Made by a program: the position numbers and the translations under genes
Source of the DNA: Archangium sp.
GTDB taxonomy: Bacteria; Myxococcota; Myxococcia; Myxococcales; Myxococcaceae
Assembly: GCA_030695565.1 (NCBI GenBank)
Contig: JAUYRZ010000078.1
Coordinates: 39,272 to 103,271 of the forward strand
Direction: 5' to 3'
DNA length: 64,000 nt
Notes under the pieces: model-generated
What the model saw: the letters and a program-made list of their open reading frames with translations, nothing else
What the model was told of the DNA's origin: nothing
Database searches by the model: none
In this document: positions 17,214-25,501 of the stretch, piece by piece
Layout: each line of letters starts with the position of its first letter
How positions within the stretch are numbered: the stretch's first letter is position 1

Positions 17214-17941
17214 AGATGAGCACCCCGGTCCTCCCGAGTGGAGTCGAGGGAGCACCCGGGTCGGTCGAGAAGTGCCCCCTCGACTTCGCTCGGGGAGAAC
17301 GGTTCTCCATCGGTCAGCATCACGTCGGCCAGGCACTCGAAGCTGAGCTGCGGGTCTTTGCCCCGTTCCTGTGTCCAGAGCTGAGGCTCTGGCTGCTCCC
17401 GCCCGAGGCGCGCAGCTGGCACGCGACCGATCCACTCGCGCTGGGCATGCCCTACTGGGCCTTCGCGTGGCCCGGTGGGCAGGTGCTCGCGCGCTACGTG
17501 CTCGATCACCCCACCCTGGTGAAAGGAAAGCGGGTGCTCGATTTCGGCAGCGGCTGCGCCATCGAAGGTGTGGCGGCCGCGAAGTGTGGGGCCTCGGTGC
17601 TCTGCGCCGACCTCGATCCGCTCGCGGGCGTGTCCGCGCTTCACAACGCGTCACTCAACGAGGTGGCGCTCGAGGTGACCACGGCAGAGCTGATCGGCTC
17701 CAGCCTCGAGGTCGACGTCATCCTCGCGGGCGACGTCTGCTACGAGCCCGAGCTGGCCGCGCGGCTGTTGCCCTGGCTGCGTGCACAGGCCCGCCGGGGC
17801 GTGCAGGTGTTGATCGGAGATCCGCTGCGCGTGCCCGAAGCACTCGAAGACACCGCGCGGCTGGCGACCCTCGAGGCCTCCTTCGACGGTGATCCACGTG
17901 GCCTGACCTTGTGGCCCACACACGTGCTCGCTTTTCGCTGA
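17210..17941 (+). CDS. class I SAM methyltransferase, ETF-beta/L11 lysine methylase-like
   Basis: About 243 aa. The core starts near residue 45: FAPFLCPELRLWL, PYWAFAWPGGQVLARYVLDH, the SAM motif VLDFGSGCAIEGVAAAK, the acidic LCADLDPLA and GDVCY. This is the order seen in seven-strand protein lysine methylases such as ETFB- and L11-methylating enzymes; GDVCY fits their DxxY motif. The GTG at 17210 overlaps the previous stop (GTGA); ATG 17216 is an alternative. The first 30 residues are encoded by a type B repeat, and no other ATG, GTG or TTG occurs before the core. Confidence 0.85.
   Translation: MKMSTPVLPSGVEGAPGSVEKCPLDFARGERFSIGQHHVGQALEAELRVFAPFLCPELRLWLLPPEARSWHATDPLALGMPYWAFAWPGGQVLARYVLDHPTLVKGKRVLDFGSGCAIEGVAAAKCGASVLCADLDPLAGVSALHNASLNEVALEVTTAELIGSSLEVDVILAGDVCYEPELAARLLPWLRAQARRGVQVLIGDPLRVPEALEDTARLATLEASFDGDPRGLTLWPTHVLAFR
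17230..17293. repeat. dispersed repeat (type B), inverted pair within a coding region
   Basis: CCTCCCGAGTGGAGTCGAGGG (17230-17250) is mirrored by CCCCTCGACTTCGCTCGG (17276-17293). The second arm matches, in reverse, the element at 30956-30975. Translated in frame it gives LPSGVEG and PLDFARGER of the methyltransferase N-terminus. Confidence 0.65.
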
Positions 17942-17962
17942 GTCAGCCTGAATATTGGGCGC

Positions 17963-18991
17963 ATGCGCGGTCTGCCTTCGTTCGTCTCGTCGTTCGTCCC
18001 TGAGCGCCTCAAGGTGTGGACGCGGTTGACCCGCGAGCTGCCTCCGGCCGACCGCCTCATCGCCACCACCTCCGATGGACAGCAGCTGGCGCTCTGGCGC
18101 GTGAAGCCGGCGGGAGCGTCGAAGGGCGCGGTGTTGTTGCTCCACGGCCTCGGCTCGAATCGTTTCGCCTTCCACTGGCCGGGGCGATCGATCGCCGACT
18201 ACCTCGCCGGCGAGGGCTTCGACGCGTACGTGGCCGAGCTGCGCGGGGCGGGGCACAGCTGCCCTGAGCTCACCAGCTGGACCTTTCACGACTACCTCGA
18301 GCACGACGTGCCGGCGCTGCTTCAGCGCGTGAAGGAAGAAAGCGGGCAGTCGCAGGTGCACCTCGTGGGGCACTCGATGGGCGGAATCCTGGCGATGTGC
18401 CACGGCATCGTGTCGGGCGGCGAAGGGTTGCGCTCGCTCACCGCGCTGGGCAGTGCGCTCGACTACGGCATCGGCGTGAGTGGTTTTGGCCCCATCAAGC
18501 GGGTGCAGCCGGTGCTGGAGCGGCTGACCTCCTTGCCGTGGGGCGTGGCGATGCAGGTGATCTCCCCGCTGCTGGCGCGCATCTCGGATCCCCTGGCCGG
18601 CTTCAATTTTCACCCCGACAACGCCGAGGCCGCGGTGGTGCGCGCGGTCTACTCGAACGCGTTCGGCGCGATCCCCACTGCGCTGCTGAGCAGCCTCTCG
18701 ACGGCGTTGGGTCCGGGCGGGCTGCAGTCGAGGGGCGGTGAGGCGTTTCAAGCGCGCGCCGCGACCTTGAAGACGCCGCTGTTGTTGATGGCCGCGAGTG
18801 ACGATCGCCAGTGCCCGCTGCTCGCTTTGGAGGCGACGGCCGCGGCCACCAGCGCGAAGGTGCTCCGGTTCGGAAGCCGCCATGGCCACCGCGCGGAGTA
18901 CGGACACTTCGATCTGCTGCTGGGCAAACACGCGCCCGAAGAGGTGTGGCCTCAAGTCTTGCAGTGGCTGCAGATCTCAGGACGCGGTTAA
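17963..18991 (+). CDS. alpha/beta hydrolase (lysophospholipase-like)
   Basis: 342 aa. LLLHGLGSNRFAF marks the oxyanion region, GHSMGG the nucleophile elbow (Ser), AASDDRQC the acid and EYGHFDLLLG the His. Between core strands lies a lid of about 100 residues. The family hydrolyses esters or lipids; the substrate is not evident. No signal peptide. AATATT ends six bases before the ATG, another near-leaderless arrangement. It is 21 bp after the methyltransferase gene. Confidence 0.88.
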   Translation: MRGLPSFVSSFVPERLKVWTRLTRELPPADRLIATTSDGQQLALWRVKPAGASKGAVLLLHGLGSNRFAFHWPGRSIADYLAGEGFDAYVAELRGAGHSCPELTSWTFHDYLEHDVPALLQRVKEESGQSQVHLVGHSMGGILAMCHGIVSGGEGLRSLTALGSALDYGIGVSGFGPIKRVQPVLERLTSLPWGVAMQVISPLLARISDPLAGFNFHPDNAEAAVVRAVYSNAFGAIPTALLSSLSTALGPGGLQSRGGEAFQARAATLKTPLLLMAASDDRQCPLLALEATAAATSAKVLRFGSRHGHRAEYGHFDLLLGKHAPEEVWPQVLQWLQISGRG

Positions 18992-19002
18992 GTCTCGCCG
19001 CG

Positions 19003-20310
19003 ATGTCCGCCGAAGAACTCGAGCTTGCCGTGTTGACCGCCGTGCCCGGAGATCCGGTCTTCGCGGTCTGGGGCGATGCGCTCGCAGACGAAGGAGATCC
19101 CCGCGGTGCATTGGTCTCCCTCTGCCGCCAGCTCGAGCACGACCCCGGCGACGAGAAGGTGCAGCGCGCCCTCGCCGAGCTGGTCGCCGCCAACGCCGAC
19201 GCCTGGTGTCCCGGCTGTCTCGATGATGACGACACCCTGCGGCTGACCTGGCGCGACGGCTTCATCGACGCCGTGACCTTCGACGGAGAGCCGATGGCCG
19301 GTGACGTCGGCTACGGGCAGGAAGACCCCGCCGCAGACGCCGGCGCCGGCAGCGCGCTGCACCGGTTGATCAGCGCTCCGATGGCCGCGCGGATCTCGAG
19401 CCTCTCTTTGCGCGCACCCATCGACGCCGAGGGAAATCACGGCTGCTGGGGTCACCACGAAGCCTTCGTCGCCCGCCTGATCGCCCGCGACTGGCCCTGG
19501 CTGCGGTCGCTCGACTTCGACGGCGCGACCCTGCCTCGGTCTCTCGAGCACGGCCGCGGTTCCCCCGAACTCTCGTTTCTCCGCTTCGGCGAGCTGCACG
19601 ACGCCGAGATCACCGTGGGCGATCTGTCTGCCTTGTGGAAACGCGCCCCCCGTCTCCAGCACCTCGCGCTCGCCCAGCCGACCGGCGTGATGTTGGGCCA
19701 GGTGCACGCGCCCGCTTTGCGCACGTTCGTGTTCGGCTCGGCTGACTCCGAATCGCTCAACGCGATCGCCGAAGGCAAGCTGCCGCTGCTGGAGACCTTG
19801 ATCGTGCGTGTCGACGAGCCCGCCGACGTGGCCTCCCTGCTGCGCAGCCGCTCCATCGGCGCCTTCAAACACCTCGGGCTGATCGCCACGCCCAGCGGAG
19901 AAGGCGAAGAGGAACGAGGCGACGAGATCCTTCGGGTGCTGGTGGAGAGCGATCGCTGCGAACAGTTGGAGACCCTCGACCTCGGCGGCCTCGACGCCAC
20001 CGAACGGGGCTGGAGCCAGTTGGTGCACGCGGCCCCCCGCTTCAAGCGGCTTCAGTCACTGCGCCTCACCACCTGGGCGCTCGACCCCTCCGTGGCGAAG
20101 ACCGACGACTGGATGGAGAACTCGATCGAGTTCTTCAGCGGCCCGCACTTCGCCCCGCGCCAACAGCCCATCGGCCGCTTCCTGGAGCAGGCGCTCCCGG
20201 TGCGGTGGATGACCGCGTCGATCGTCTCGGTGGTCGAAAATACAGGCCGGAAGAAGGGGCTCTTCTACGGCTTCCTCAACAGCGACGGGTACGCCGAAGA
20301 CCGCGGCTAG
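19003..20310 (+). CDS. TIGR02996-like repeat-companion protein with leucine-rich repeats
   Basis: 435 aa. The N-terminal 45 residues (PGDPVFAVWGDALADEGDPR, then GALVSL) fit the TIGR02996 repeat-companion pattern D..R..YADWL.E.GD.RG. A Cys pair, CPGC, follows. The rest has irregular leucine-rich strands such as WLRSLDFDGATL, RLQHLALAQP, LLETLIVRV, QLETLDLGGLD and RLQSLRL, with about 25-30 residues per unit. Such proteins are common in myxobacteria and planctomycetes and are thought to mediate protein interactions. ATG 19003 is preceded by TAAGTC eight bases upstream. Confidence 0.75.
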   Translation: MSAEELELAVLTAVPGDPVFAVWGDALADEGDPRGALVSLCRQLEHDPGDEKVQRALAELVAANADAWCPGCLDDDDTLRLTWRDGFIDAVTFDGEPMAGDVGYGQEDPAADAGAGSALHRLISAPMAARISSLSLRAPIDAEGNHGCWGHHEAFVARLIARDWPWLRSLDFDGATLPRSLEHGRGSPELSFLRFGELHDAEITVGDLSALWKRAPRLQHLALAQPTGVMLGQVHAPALRTFVFGSADSESLNAIAEGKLPLLETLIVRVDEPADVASLLRSRSIGAFKHLGLIATPSGEGEEERGDEILRVLVESDRCEQLETLDLGGLDATERGWSQLVHAAPRFKRLQSLRLTTWALDPSVAKTDDWMENSIEFFSGPHFAPRQQPIGRFLEQALPVRWMTASIVSVVENTGRKKGLFYGFLNSDGYAEDRG

Positions 20311-20356
20311 TTTCTTCCGTTGCACCGCTTGACGCTCCGCGACATGAGGAAGCGGC

Positions 20357-21487
20357 ATGCCGAATCAAGAGTCCGAAAAGCGCAGCATCGCCCTGGTGAA
20401 GCAGGCCATCGCCGACATCCGCAAGGGGAAGATGGTCATCCTCACGGATGACGAAGATCGCGAGAACGAAGGCGACCTGGTGATGGCGGCCGAGAAGGTC
20501 ACCCCCCAGGCGATCAACTTCATGGCGCGTGAAGGCCGCGGGCTGGTGTGCTTGTCACTCACCGAGGAGCAGGTGCGCCGCTTGAACCTGCCCCCGATGG
20601 TCACCGACAACACCTCTCCGCGGCAGACCGCCTTCACGGTCTCCATCGAAGCGGCCGTGGGCGTGAGCACCGGCATCTCGGCGCACGATCGAGCGCACAC
20701 CATTCTGACCGCCATCGGCGACGACGTGCTGCCCGCAGAACTCTCCCGGCCCGGGCACGTCTTCCCCCTGCGTGCGCGTGATGGCGGCGTGCTGGTGCGG
20801 CCCGGTCACACCGAAGCGTCCGTCGATCTCGCGCGGCTGGCGGGCTTTACGCCCGCGGGCGTCATCTGCGAGGTGATGAACGACGACGGCACCATGGCGC
20901 GAAGGCCGCACCTGGTGCGCTTCGCCCGGAAGCACAAGCTCACCCTGCTGGCGATCGCCGACCTCATCACCTACCGGCTCTCGCACGAGCGGCTGGTGCG
21001 AAGGGTGGGCGAGACCGCCGTCATCCGCGAGCCGTGGGGCACGTTCACCGCCTACGCGTACACCACCGACGTCGACTCGGCGGTGCACCTGGCCCTGGTG
21101 ATGGGCGAGGTGAAGGGCAAGAAGCCCGTGCTCACCCGGGTGCACCGGGCCTCGCCGCTGGGCGACCTGCTCGACAGCATGACCGGGCAGGGCAGCCTCA
21201 AGAGCGCCTTCGATCAGATCAAGCAGGAGAAGCGGGGCGTGATCGTCATCTTGCAGAAGCCGCTGAGCGGCGCCGAGGCCCTCTCCGAGAAGCGGGCGTC
21301 GAACATCGCGCCGGTGGCCGGCCATGAAGGTCAGGCCCGGTTGAAAGAGGTGGGCCTGGGCGCGCAAATCCTCCAGGACCTCGGAGTGCAAAAATTGAAG
21401 CTCCTCACCAATACGCCCAACCAGATCATCGGGGTGGAGCGCTACGGAATCGAAGTGGTCGAGCAGATTCGCCTGGGAGTAGGGTGA
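20357..21487 (+). CDS. ribB: 3,4-dihydroxy-2-butanone 4-phosphate synthase with degenerate GTP cyclohydrolase II domain (RibBX type)
   Basis: 376 aa. Residues about 1-205 are an intact RibB ([36 protein letters not shown]), which makes the four-carbon unit of riboflavin from ribulose 5-phosphate. Residues about 206-376 align with GTP cyclohydrolase II, but the zinc region reads [20 protein letters not shown], with every Cys of CX2GDxFxSxRCDCG lost. The second half is therefore predicted inactive for GTP opening, and a separate RibA must exist elsewhere. Strong SD AGGAAG. Coupled to ribH by a GTGA overlap. Confidence 0.95.
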   Translation: MPNQESEKRSIALVKQAIADIRKGKMVILTDDEDRENEGDLVMAAEKVTPQAINFMAREGRGLVCLSLTEEQVRRLNLPPMVTDNTSPRQTAFTVSIEAAVGVSTGISAHDRAHTILTAIGDDVLPAELSRPGHVFPLRARDGGVLVRPGHTEASVDLARLAGFTPAGVICEVMNDDGTMARRPHLVRFARKHKLTLLAIADLITYRLSHERLVRRVGETAVIREPWGTFTAYAYTTDVDSAVHLALVMGEVKGKKPVLTRVHRASPLGDLLDSMTGQGSLKSAFDQIKQEKRGVIVILQKPLSGAEALSEKRASNIAPVAGHEGQARLKEVGLGAQILQDLGVQKLKLLTNTPNQIIGVERYGIEVVEQIRLGVG

Positions 21488-21966
21488 CCCGCATGCCGCG
21501 CACGTTTGAAGGCAACCTCGTTTCTCCGAAGGGCCGGTTCGCGATCACCGTGAGCCGCTTCAATTCCTTCATCACGGATCCCCTGCTCGCCGGGGCGCTC
21601 GACGCGCTGGTGCGCCATGGCGTCGCGGAAGGCGACGTCGACGTCTATCGCTGCCCCGGCACCTTCGAGCTCTCGGGCCTGACCCGCCGGGTGGCCACCT
21701 CGGGCAAGTACGCCGGCGTCATCGCGCTGGGCTGTGTCATTCGCGGCGGTACGCCGCACTTCGAATACGTGGCCGGTGAAGTGACCAAAGGCATCGGGCA
21801 GATCGCGCTGACCGCAGACTGCGCCGTCACTTTTGGCGTGCTCACCACCGACAACGTCGAGCAGGCCGTCGATCGCGCGGGCGTGAAGGCCGGCAACAAG
21901 GGCGCTGATGCCGCCATCGCCTGCATCGAGATGGTGAATCTGTACTCCGTCATGAGCGTGAAATAA
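21484..21966 (+). CDS. ribH: 6,7-dimethyl-8-ribityllumazine synthase
   Basis: 160 aa. It condenses the RibB product with the pyrimidine intermediate to give lumazine. Motifs: AITVSRFNSFIT (substrate loop), CPGTFELSG and LGCVIRGGTPHFEYV with the catalytic His. The GTG at 21484 overlaps the ribB stop and has GGGAG about five bases upstream, so it is preferred to ATG 21493. nusB starts one base after its TAA. Confidence 0.97.
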   Translation: MTRMPRTFEGNLVSPKGRFAITVSRFNSFITDPLLAGALDALVRHGVAEGDVDVYRCPGTFELSGLTRRVATSGKYAGVIALGCVIRGGTPHFEYVAGEVTKGIGQIALTADCAVTFGVLTTDNVEQAVDRAGVKAGNKGADAAIACIEMVNLYSVMSVK

Positions 21967-22392
21967 GTGGGCGCCCGACGTCTCGGCCGTGAGCGTGCGC
22001 TGCAGGCGCTCTACCAGCTGGAGCAGGACCCGAAGATCGAAGAGAAAGGCGCGCTCGACGCCGCGTGGACTGCGCACGACGACGAGGGGCCCCGCGACCC
22101 CGCCGCCGACGAGTTCGCCCGCGAGCTGATCGCCGGGGTCAAGTCGAACCAACCCGCCATCGACGCGCTGATCGAGGAGCACTCGCACAACTGGCGCCTC
22201 GACCGCATGCAGCGCATCGATCGCAACGTCTTGCGCATCGGGGTCTACGAGCTGCAGCACCTCACCGAGGTGCCCCGCAAGGTGACCATCAACGAGGCCG
22301 TCGAGCTGGCCAAGAACTTCGGCAACGAAGCCTCCAGCGCCTTCATCAACGGCCTGCTCGACAAGATCGCCTCGACGGTCGGCAAGGCGTGA
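21967..22392 (+). CDS. nusB: transcription antitermination factor NusB
   Basis: 141 aa all-helical RNA-binding protein that joins NusE on boxA RNA during rRNA antitermination. It shows the N-terminal RRLGRERALQALYQLEQ and the C-terminal PRKVTINEAVELAKNFGNEAS and FINGLLDKIA signatures. GTG start immediately after ribH. The ribH-nusB order is a common conserved pair. The stop overlaps the GTG of the next gene. Confidence 0.97.
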   Translation: MGARRLGRERALQALYQLEQDPKIEEKGALDAAWTAHDDEGPRDPAADEFARELIAGVKSNQPAIDALIEEHSHNWRLDRMQRIDRNVLRIGVYELQHLTEVPRKVTINEAVELAKNFGNEASSAFINGLLDKIASTVGKA

Positions 22393-22838
22393 AACCGCAA
22401 CAGCTCACCTCGGGGCTCGACGCGCTCGATGCGATGACGGGCATCGAAGCGGTCTGCTGTTTCGTGGTGGAAGATGAACGACCGCTCTCGGGCGCCGCCG
22501 GGTTTCTCGACTGGCGGTTGTGTGGCGCGCTCTCGAAGATCCTCGGCTCGGGGTTTTTCGTGGGGGCTCCTGGCGACAAGCTGCTGGTCCCCACCGATGC
22601 CCGGGTGCCGGCCCGGAAGCTCTTCGCGGTGGGGCTGGGCCGTTCGAACGCCGTCACCGCGCTGGGGCTCGAGCACGCGCTCACCCAGGCCGCGGCCATG
22701 CTCTCGAAAGCCAACGTCGACTCGGTGGCCCTGGCTTTTCCGGCCTTGCCCAGGCCGGTCGCACAGTCACGTGACGAGCTGGTCGATCGTGCGTTCGCCC
22801 CGCATTTCTCCGGGGCGGTTGCTGTCTTCTCGCCCTGA
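22389..22838 (+). CDS. stand-alone M17 (leucyl aminopeptidase) N-terminal domain protein
   Basis: 149 aa. The segment LSGAAGFLDWRLCGALSKIL, GSGFFVGAPGDKLLVP, PARKLFAVGLG matches the macro-like N-domain of leucine aminopeptidases (PF02789). The metal-binding catalytic domain (NTDAEGR etc.) is entirely missing, and the following DNA belongs to another gene. GTG in a GTGA overlap with nusB indicates translational coupling. It is not a truncated pseudogene by appearance, since codon bias is normal. A ligand-binding or regulatory role is inference. Confidence 0.8.
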   Translation: MKPQQLTSGLDALDAMTGIEAVCCFVVEDERPLSGAAGFLDWRLCGALSKILGSGFFVGAPGDKLLVPTDARVPARKLFAVGLGRSNAVTALGLEHALTQAAAMLSKANVDSVALAFPALPRPVAQSRDELVDRAFAPHFSGAVAVFSP

Positions 22839-22852
22839 CAGGTGTTCGGGCC

Positions 22853-22861
22853 TGCTAGCGT
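22853..22861 (+). promoter_or_regulatory. extended -10-like element TGCTAGCGT of the chemosensory operon
   Basis: TG-C-TAGCGT ends seven bases before GTG 22869, predicting a transcript that begins at the start codon. Confidence 0.5.
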
Positions 22862-22868
22862 CTGCGCC

Positions 22869-23246
22869 GTGTCCACCCGTCGCAAGGTCCTCATCGTGGA
22901 GGATTCCGGTGCCACCCGGGAACTGCTCCGGGCGGCCGTGGAGTCGCTGATCGAGGTCGAGGTGCACACGGCGGTGAGCGGCTTCGACGCGCTCAAGGTG
23001 CTGCCGCGTCACCGCTTCGAGTTGATCATCACCGACATCAACATGCCCGACATCAACGGCCTCGAGCTGATCAACTTCGTGAAGAAGAACCCTCACTACA
23101 AAGACACGCCCTTGTTCGTGGTGACCACCGAGGGCCGCGAGCAGGATCGCGATCGCGGCCTGCAGCTGGGCGCCGATGAGTACGTGGTGAAGCCCTTCGT
23201 TCCCGAACAACTCTGCGAGCTGGTGCGCCGCTACCTGAAGCTCTGA
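22869..23246 (+). CDS. CheY-like single-domain response regulator
   Basis: 125 aa receiver domain: Glu11-Asp12 acidic pocket, phospho-acceptor Asp56 in IITDINMPD, Thr86/87 and Lys108 in VVKPF. No output domain. It opens the chemosensory cluster and lies 3 bp before cheA, so CheA is its probable kinase. GTG 22869 is chosen because homology starts at RRKVLIVED and a -10-like element lies directly upstream; an in-frame GTG at 22842 is less likely. Confidence 0.93.
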   Translation: MSTRRKVLIVEDSGATRELLRAAVESLIEVEVHTAVSGFDALKVLPRHRFELIITDINMPDINGLELINFVKKNPHYKDTPLFVVTTEGREQDRDRGLQLGADEYVVKPFVPEQLCELVRRYLKL

Positions 23247-23249
23247 CGC

Positions 23250-25358
23250 ATGGTCGCCCCACGCGCGCTGTCCGAATTCATCGCGGAGGCCAACGAGATC
23301 CTCGAGGCGCTGGGGCGTGAGCTGCTGGCGCTCGAAGAGAGCGGGCTGGAGCAGGCCGACCCCGATCGCCTCAACGCCGTCTTCCGCGCGGCGCACTCGC
23401 TCAAGGGCCTCTCGGCGATGTTCGGCCTGGAGTCGATCTCGCGCCTCGCGCACCACGCCGAAGATCTGCTCGACGCGCTGCGGCTGGGCAAAGCGCCGCT
23501 CGACCAGGCGCTGCTCGATCTGCTCGGCCAGGTCGTCGACATGTTGCAGGAGATGCTCGGCGAGGCCTCGCGGGGGGAAGACTCCACCGAGCTCAAGGAG
23601 CGCTCCGAGATGTTGGCCGGTGAGCTTCAGCAACTGGCCAGCGGCGGCGGGCAGGACACGGCCGACGTGCTCGATCAGGTGGGCATCGACCCGCAGGTGC
23701 GCGCGGTCTTCACCGAGTACGAAGAGCACCGGCTGCGCGAGAACGTGAAGAAGGGCGTCGGGTTGTGGAAGGTGCGCGCCGTCTTCAGCCTGGAAGACTT
23801 CGACACCCGGCTGGCCACCTTGAACGCGTCGCTCAAGCCGCTGGGCGAGGTGATCAGCACCTTGCCCTCGTCGCAGCCGGGCGATGACTCGTCGATCGCC
23901 TTCGATCTGATCTTCGGCAGCTCGAAGGAGAAGGCCGAGCTGGAAGGCCGGCTGCTCGAGGGCGCCACGCTCGCGCCGTTGACCGACAAGATGTTCTCCA
24001 CGCCGCCGCCTCCTCCGCCGCAAAGGAAGAAGGCGCCGCTGTGGGACGACAAGAGCATCAGCGGGCCGGCCCTCTCGCCGCTCGCCTCGTTCACCTCGAC
24101 GCCTTCGGGCCTCAGCCGCCTGGCCACGACCCCCGAGCCCAGCCTGCGCAGCCTCACCAACACGGTGCGCGTCGACATCGGGCGGCTCGATGGCCTGATG
24201 AACTCCATCGGTGAGCTGCTGCTCATTCGCAGCAACATCGAGAAGCTGTCCGATGCGGCGCGGCAGGCCAGCGGGCCTGCGCTGCCGAAGTTGTGGGGCC
24301 AGGAGCTGCAACGTGAAGTGCGCGCGCTCGAGCGGCGGCTCGATGAATTGCAGAAGGGCGTGCTCGACGTGCGCATGGTGCCGCTCGGGCAGGTGTTCGA
24401 CAAGCTCGCCCGCTTGATGCGCCGGCTGGTGCGCGAGTCTTCGAAAGACGTGGTGTTCGACGTGTCGGGTGGTGACGTCGAGCTCGACAAGTTGATCGTC
24501 GAAGAGCTGTCAGACCCGCTCATGCACCTGCTGCGCAACGCGCTCGATCACGGGGTGGAGCGGCCCGAAGCGCGCACCAGGCAGGGCAAGCCGCCGCGCG
24601 CGACGATTGGGCTGGTGGCCAAGCAGCAGGGCAACCACGTGATCATCGAAGTGCGTGATGACGGCGCGGGCATCGATGAAGCCCGGGTGCGTGAGGTGGC
24701 GGTCGATCGGGGCCTGGTCACGCGCGAGCAGACCGAAGAAATGGAGCGGCGCGAGCTGCTCAACCTGGTCTTCCAGCCCGGCTTCAGCACCCGGCGCGAC
24801 GTGTCGGAGCTCTCGGGGAGAGGCGTCGGCCTCGACGTGGTGAAGACCAACCTGCAGCGGCTGTCGGGCCTCATCGACATCTCCAGCCGGCGAGGGGAGG
24901 GCACCACCTTCACGCTCACGCTGCCGCTCACCCTGGCGATCATCCGCGCGCTGATGGTGAAGGTGTCGGGCCGCACGTATGCGATTCCGCTCAACGCGGT
25001 GCTGGAGATCGTCGCGGTGAAAGACGAGCAGCTGCGCACCATCGAGAAGCGCGAGGTGATCGAAGTGCGCGGGCAGACCACGCCCTTCATTCGGCTGGCG
25101 CGGGTGTTCGGCCTGCCGGAAGAGAAGCGGCCGGTGCACTCGGTGGTGTTGGTGGGCCTGGCGCAGCAGCGGCTGGGCCTCGCCGTCGATGAGCTGCTCG
25201 GCCAGCAGGACATCGTCACCAAGCCGCTGAGTGGAAGGCTCCGTGGAATCCCCGGCGTCTCGGGAGCCACCGAGCTGGGCGATCGCCGCGCGGTGCTGGT
25301 GCTCGACATCGGCGCGTTGATGGAAGAGCTGCTGCGCACCCAGGTCGCCGCAAGTTGA
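23250..25358 (+). CDS. cheA: chemotaxis histidine kinase CheA
   Basis: 702 aa. The N-terminal HPt domain has the phosphorylated His49 in AAHSLKGL. A variable middle region (about 110-290) includes a Pro-rich linker, TPPPPPPQRKK. A dimerisation helix pair follows, then a HATPase with N-box LLRNALDHGVE (about residue 430), DDGAGID and GRGVGLDVVK. The C-terminal CheW-like domain (about 560-702) couples to receptors. No receiver domain and no clear P2 CheY-binding domain. The operon contains no MCP, so the receptor is unknown. Confidence 0.96.
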   Translation: MVAPRALSEFIAEANEILEALGRELLALEESGLEQADPDRLNAVFRAAHSLKGLSAMFGLESISRLAHHAEDLLDALRLGKAPLDQALLDLLGQVVDMLQEMLGEASRGEDSTELKERSEMLAGELQQLASGGGQDTADVLDQVGIDPQVRAVFTEYEEHRLRENVKKGVGLWKVRAVFSLEDFDTRLATLNASLKPLGEVISTLPSSQPGDDSSIAFDLIFGSSKEKAELEGRLLEGATLAPLTDKMFSTPPPPPPQRKKAPLWDDKSISGPALSPLASFTSTPSGLSRLATTPEPSLRSLTNTVRVDIGRLDGLMNSIGELLLIRSNIEKLSDAARQASGPALPKLWGQELQREVRALERRLDELQKGVLDVRMVPLGQVFDKLARLMRRLVRESSKDVVFDVSGGDVELDKLIVEELSDPLMHLLRNALDHGVERPEARTRQGKPPRATIGLVAKQQGNHVIIEVRDDGAGIDEARVREVAVDRGLVTREQTEEMERRELLNLVFQPGFSTRRDVSELSGRGVGLDVVKTNLQRLSGLIDISSRRGEGTTFTLTLPLTLAIIRALMVKVSGRTYAIPLNAVLEIVAVKDEQLRTIEKREVIEVRGQTTPFIRLARVFGLPEEKRPVHSVVLVGLAQQRLGLAVDELLGQQDIVTKPLSGRLRGIPGVSGATELGDRRAVLVLDIGALMEELLRTQVAAS

Positions 25359-25368
25359 AGAAATGAAC

Positions 25369-25473
25369 TCCCTCTCCCTGCGGAGCGGGGAGAGGGTCGG
25401 GGTGAGGGGCCGCACGGGCACCAGCGCCGCGCCCCTCACCCGGCCTGCGGCCGACCTCTCCCCGCTTCGCAGG
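25369..25473. repeat. two type A repeats in opposite orientation forming a long hairpin
   Basis: Left arm from CCCTGCGGAGCGGGGAGAGG to GTGAGGGGC (25376-25410); right arm GCCCCTCACC to GCTTCGCAGGG (25431-25473). The arms are mostly complementary, with a small extra palindrome (GGCCTGCGGCC) in the right arm. It sits between cheA and cheW and may set relative expression by partial termination or RNA processing. Confidence 0.75.
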
Positions 25474-25501
25474 GCGAGGTTTCCTGTAGTCTCCGCGCCC
25501 G

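Noticed and set aside
20311..20356. FMN riboswitch upstream of ribB
   Set aside because: Only 46 bp separate the genes and none of the conserved RFN-element sequences is visible.
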